From Candidatus Nitrosopumilus sp. (GTDB lineage Archaea > Thermoproteota > Nitrososphaeria > Nitrososphaerales > Nitrosopumilaceae): DNA of 64,000 nucleotides. Position numbers and translations under genes: made by a program. Shown here in pieces: positions 61,951 to 64,000 of the stretch; positions within the stretch are counted from its first letter, which is position 1; every line of letters starts with the position of its first letter. The notes beneath the pieces were generated by a model that saw nothing but the letters and a program-made list of their open reading frames with translations, searched no databases and was not told the origin of the DNA. Location: the NCBI GenBank assembly GCA_028343855.1, contig JAOLZN010000004.1, positions 1 through 64,000 on the forward strand. Reading direction: 5' to 3'.

Positions 61951-62250
61951 TTAGCCGAATAAGGATGATAATCCTTCCATGGCTGCTTCTTCGTTTTTAG
62001 GTTCTTCTTTCTTTTCTTCTTTTGCTGGTGCATCTGCTGCTGCGTCGGCTGCCGGTGCGGCTGCTGCAACTGCTACAGGTGCGGCTTTAACTGCCTCATC
62101 GATGTTAACATCGGCTAAGGCTGCAACTAAGGATTTAACTTGGGCTTCATTAACTTCAGCGCCAGATGCTTTAACAACTGAACTGAGGTTTGCCTCGTTA
62201 ACTTCTTTGTCTAGTTTATGAAGAAGTAAAGCAGCGTAAACATATTCCAT
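61951..62250 (-). CDS. rpl12: Ribosomal protein L12 (P1/P2 stalk)
   Basis: A protein of 99 residues: N-terminal dimer domain ([43 protein letters not shown]), Ala-rich hinge ([33 protein letters not shown]) and the conserved EGLSSLFG end that recruits translation factors. It is opposite to L10 and separated by a TRIC gene, not the usual L1-L10-L12 operon. Confidence 0.94.
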   Translation of the reverse strand: MEYVYAALLLHKLDKEVNEANLSSVVKASGAEVNEAQVKSLVAALADVNIDEAVKAAPVAVAAAAPAADAAADAPAKEEKKEEPKNEEAAMEGLSSLFG

Positions 62251-62314
62251 TGTACCATGAATCTCTTAGGGCATAATATAAAACTATGGTGAAGTTACGC
62301 CTAAAATTAAATAT

Positions 62315-62824
62315 TTAATTTAGAATCTTTAGACTTCTACAAACAGCATACAAAGTTCTCTTCAAATTAGGATCTGTCAAAGTATCCATTCTATTTTTCA
62401 AAATTCGTTTTGCCTCGTCTCTTTCAGTACCAGGAGCCAAAGACAAAACAGTATTAATGAATTCAGGAATTGATTCACGAATCCAACCATCTAAGACTGT
62501 ATAGATTTTTGGAGGAAGAATATCACATTTATCAACATCAAGGTCTAAGACATCAGCAAAATTTTCAGATTCAACTCTATACACCAATGCTAAAACAACA
62601 TTATCAGGTGTTGGATGATTAAGAATTTCTTCAGATCTTTCACCGGTTTTACCTTGTTGAATCTTATTTTTGAGTCCAATTGGATTTACAATTATCCCAT
62701 TAACACCAACTTTTCTACCATCAACACCGCTGACAACAGCAAAAATAAAGTCATTAAAATCACCATTTTTTTTAACTGAGAAAATATGAGTACCTTCTTT
62801 GAGTTTAGGCTTGCTTCCAAACAT
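62315..62824 (-). CDS. Hypothetical protein beside alaS
   Basis: A protein of 169 residues, no membrane segment. Beta-rich start (LKEGTHIFSVKKNGDFNDFIFAVVSGVDGRKVGVNGIIVNPIGL), then a helical half (YTVLDGWIRESIPEFINTVLSLAPGTERDEAKRILKNRMDTLTDPNLKRTLYAVCRSLKIL). No motif recognised. It is divergent from alaS. Confidence 0.7.
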   Translation of the reverse strand: MFGSKPKLKEGTHIFSVKKNGDFNDFIFAVVSGVDGRKVGVNGIIVNPIGLKNKIQQGKTGERSEEILNHPTPDNVVLALVYRVESENFADVLDLDVDKCDILPPKIYTVLDGWIRESIPEFINTVLSLAPGTERDEAKRILKNRMDTLTDPNLKRTLYAVCRSLKILN

Positions 62825-62903
62825 GATTAGAATAAAAGATTGATTGTATTTAATCTAATCATTAATCGACAATACTTAATATCGGAAAGAGGCATGCTCA
62901 TCG

Positions 62904-64000
62904 TTGGATAAAAATCAGATTTTAAAAGAATTCTCTTCAGATCCTGAAAAATACTATAATGTCAAATTATTCCAAGAACAAGGCTTTGTCAGAAAATCAT
63001 GTTCTAAATGTGGAAGATTTTTTTGGACTTTGGATGCAGATAGAACACTTTGTCCAGATGATGGAACTGACACATATTCATTCATTGGAGAACCGCCAAC
63101 AACAAAAAGATTTGATTATACACAAGCATGGAAACAAGTTGAAGAATTTTTTGTAAAAAATAACCATACATCAGTTAGTAGATATCCAGTAGTATGCAGA
63201 TGGCGTGATGACTTGTATTTTACGATTGCATCAATAGTTGACTTTCAAAGAATTATGGGTTCAAAAGTTGTATTTGAATTTCCTGCAAATCCATTAGTCG
63301 TACCACAAACATGTTTGAGGTTCAAAGATTTAGAAAATGTAGGGGTTACTGGAAGACATTTTTCAAGTTTCTGTATGATTGGGCAACATAGTGTTCCAAA
63401 CAATCAAGGGTATTGGAAAGATGAATGTGTTGATTTGGATTATAGATTACTAACTGATCAATTTGGAATTAAAAAAGAAGAAGTGGTTTTTGTAGAAGAT
63501 GTCTGGGCTGGCGGCGGTTCTTTTGGTCCATCATTAGAATATTTTGTAAGAGGATTAGAGCTTGGTAATGCAGTATTTACAGAATTTCAAGGAGAATTAG
63601 GACAACATACTACACTTGATCAAAGAGTAATTGACATGGGTGCAGGACTAGAAAGATTTGCATGGATTACTATGGGCACACCTACTGCATATGATTGCTG
63701 TTTTGGTCCAATTAATGAAAAACTGTACAATACAATTGGAATAGATTCAGACTCTGAAGTTTTACGAAAATACTTTACAGAAATTGCAAAAGAGATTGAT
63801 CATTATGATGATCTAAATCAAGTAAGACGTCTTGCAATAAAGAATGCAGGAATTACAGATTCACAATTAACAAAAATGATTACACCAATGGAGGGAATGT
63901 ATCTAATTGCAGACCATCTACGTACATTGATTTTTGCAATTACAGATGGTGCACTTCCAAGTAATGTTGGCGGCGGATATAATCTCAGAATGATGTTACG
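62904..64000 (+). CDS. alaS: Alanyl-tRNA synthetase, archaeal form, 5' part
   Basis: An open frame of at least 365 codons running past the right edge, so the ORF track lacks it. I start at the TTG at 62904 (DKNQILKEFSSDPEKYYNVKLFQEQGF), as the ATG at 62894 is out of frame. The archaeal N-terminal zinc site (CSKCGRFFWTLDADRTLCPDDGTDT) and the class II segments (YPVVCRWRDDLYFTIASIVDFQRIMG, VPQTCLRFKDLENVGVTGRHFSSFCMIGQH) are visible. It charges tRNA-Ala; editing domain and C-terminal part lie outside. Confidence 0.93.
   Translation, partial: MDKNQILKEFSSDPEKYYNVKLFQEQGFVRKSCSKCGRFFWTLDADRTLCPDDGTDTYSFIGEPPTTKRFDYTQAWKQVEEFFVKNNHTSVSRYPVVCRWRDDLYFTIASIVDFQRIMGSKVVFEFPANPLVVPQTCLRFKDLENVGVTGRHFSSFCMIGQHSVPNNQGYWKDECVDLDYRLLTDQFGIKKEEVVFVEDVWAGGGSFGPSLEYFVRGLELGNAVFTEFQGELGQHTTLDQRVIDMGAGLERFAWITMGTPTAYDCCFGPINEKLYNTIGIDSDSEVLRKYFTEIAKEIDHYDDLNQVRRLAIKNAGITDSQLTKMITPMEGMYLIADHLRTLIFAITDGALPSNVGGGYNLRMML

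Overview
The window is an AT-rich archaeal chromosome segment. It most resembles an ammonia-oxidising thaumarchaeon of the Nitrosopumilus/Nitrosarchaeum type. Archaeal markers are plain: an exosome operon (SBDS, Rrp4, Rrp41, Rrp42), KEOPS Pcc1, RNA polymerase subunit D, tRNA splicing endonuclease, archaeal L10e, L18e, L19e, L32e and L37Ae, Cbf5, prefoldin alpha and beta, Spt5, F420 ligase, archaeal adenylate and cytidylate kinases, and a tRNA-Ser with an intron. Several genes start at TTG or GTG. The genus is an inference from gene content and order, not from a search.

Layout. (1) 1-9311, all minus strand: an accessory operon of at least six genes made only of tandem ~60-residue repeats (consensus near FRsFeeAReFVRsLgLKsqkEWreYCKSGnKPDDIPsnPdtvYKNKGWkgWGDwLGTG). 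In the middle sits an SF2 helicase fused to an Rrp8-like methyltransferase, followed by a gene with one repeat unit at its end and a MazG-like pyrophosphohydrolase. Next to it (9556-10212) is a stand-alone PLD-like domain whose HKD residues look lost. This is the most unusual part of the window. (2) 10209-15452: tRNA endonuclease, L10e, tRNA-Gly, a CPA2 antiporter, then a 420-bp gap with a candidate C/D-box sRNA, a 16-bp palindrome and a 35-codon CxxC gene, then a long coiled-coil protein. (3) 15449-22648: processive GT2 enzyme, ferredoxin fusion, rhodanese, NAD kinase, Nob1, SIMPL protein, XPF nuclease. (4) 22702-29238: exosome/KEOPS/prefoldin operon, divergent from rpoD-L18e-L13-S9 and a sugar nucleotidyltransferase. 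(5) 29216-41790: metabolism (two aconitase-family isomerase pairs, CofE, 2-oxoacid:ferredoxin oxidoreductase, hydroxyacid dehydrogenase, FAD oxidase) with several lineage-specific small proteins. (6) 41793-51429: tRNA-Ser and the distal spc-type ribosomal/secretion/nucleotide kinase operon, then argF, ftsY, pfdA. (7) 51518-64000: superoxide dismutase, a subtilase, PEP carboxykinase, L32e-L19e, alkyltransferase, DtdA, SecE-Spt5-L11, L1-L10, a TRIC-like membrane protein, L12, and the start of alaS, cut by the window end.

Regions 2-7 are mostly core translation, RNA-processing and central-metabolism genes. Region 1 stands apart: one strand, co-oriented, with overlapping stop/start junctions, internal DNA duplications and one apparent promoter ahead of 9311. 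I propose it is an expanding modular repeat-protein system organised around a helicase-methyltransferase. The function is unknown; nucleic-acid recognition or defence are hypotheses only.
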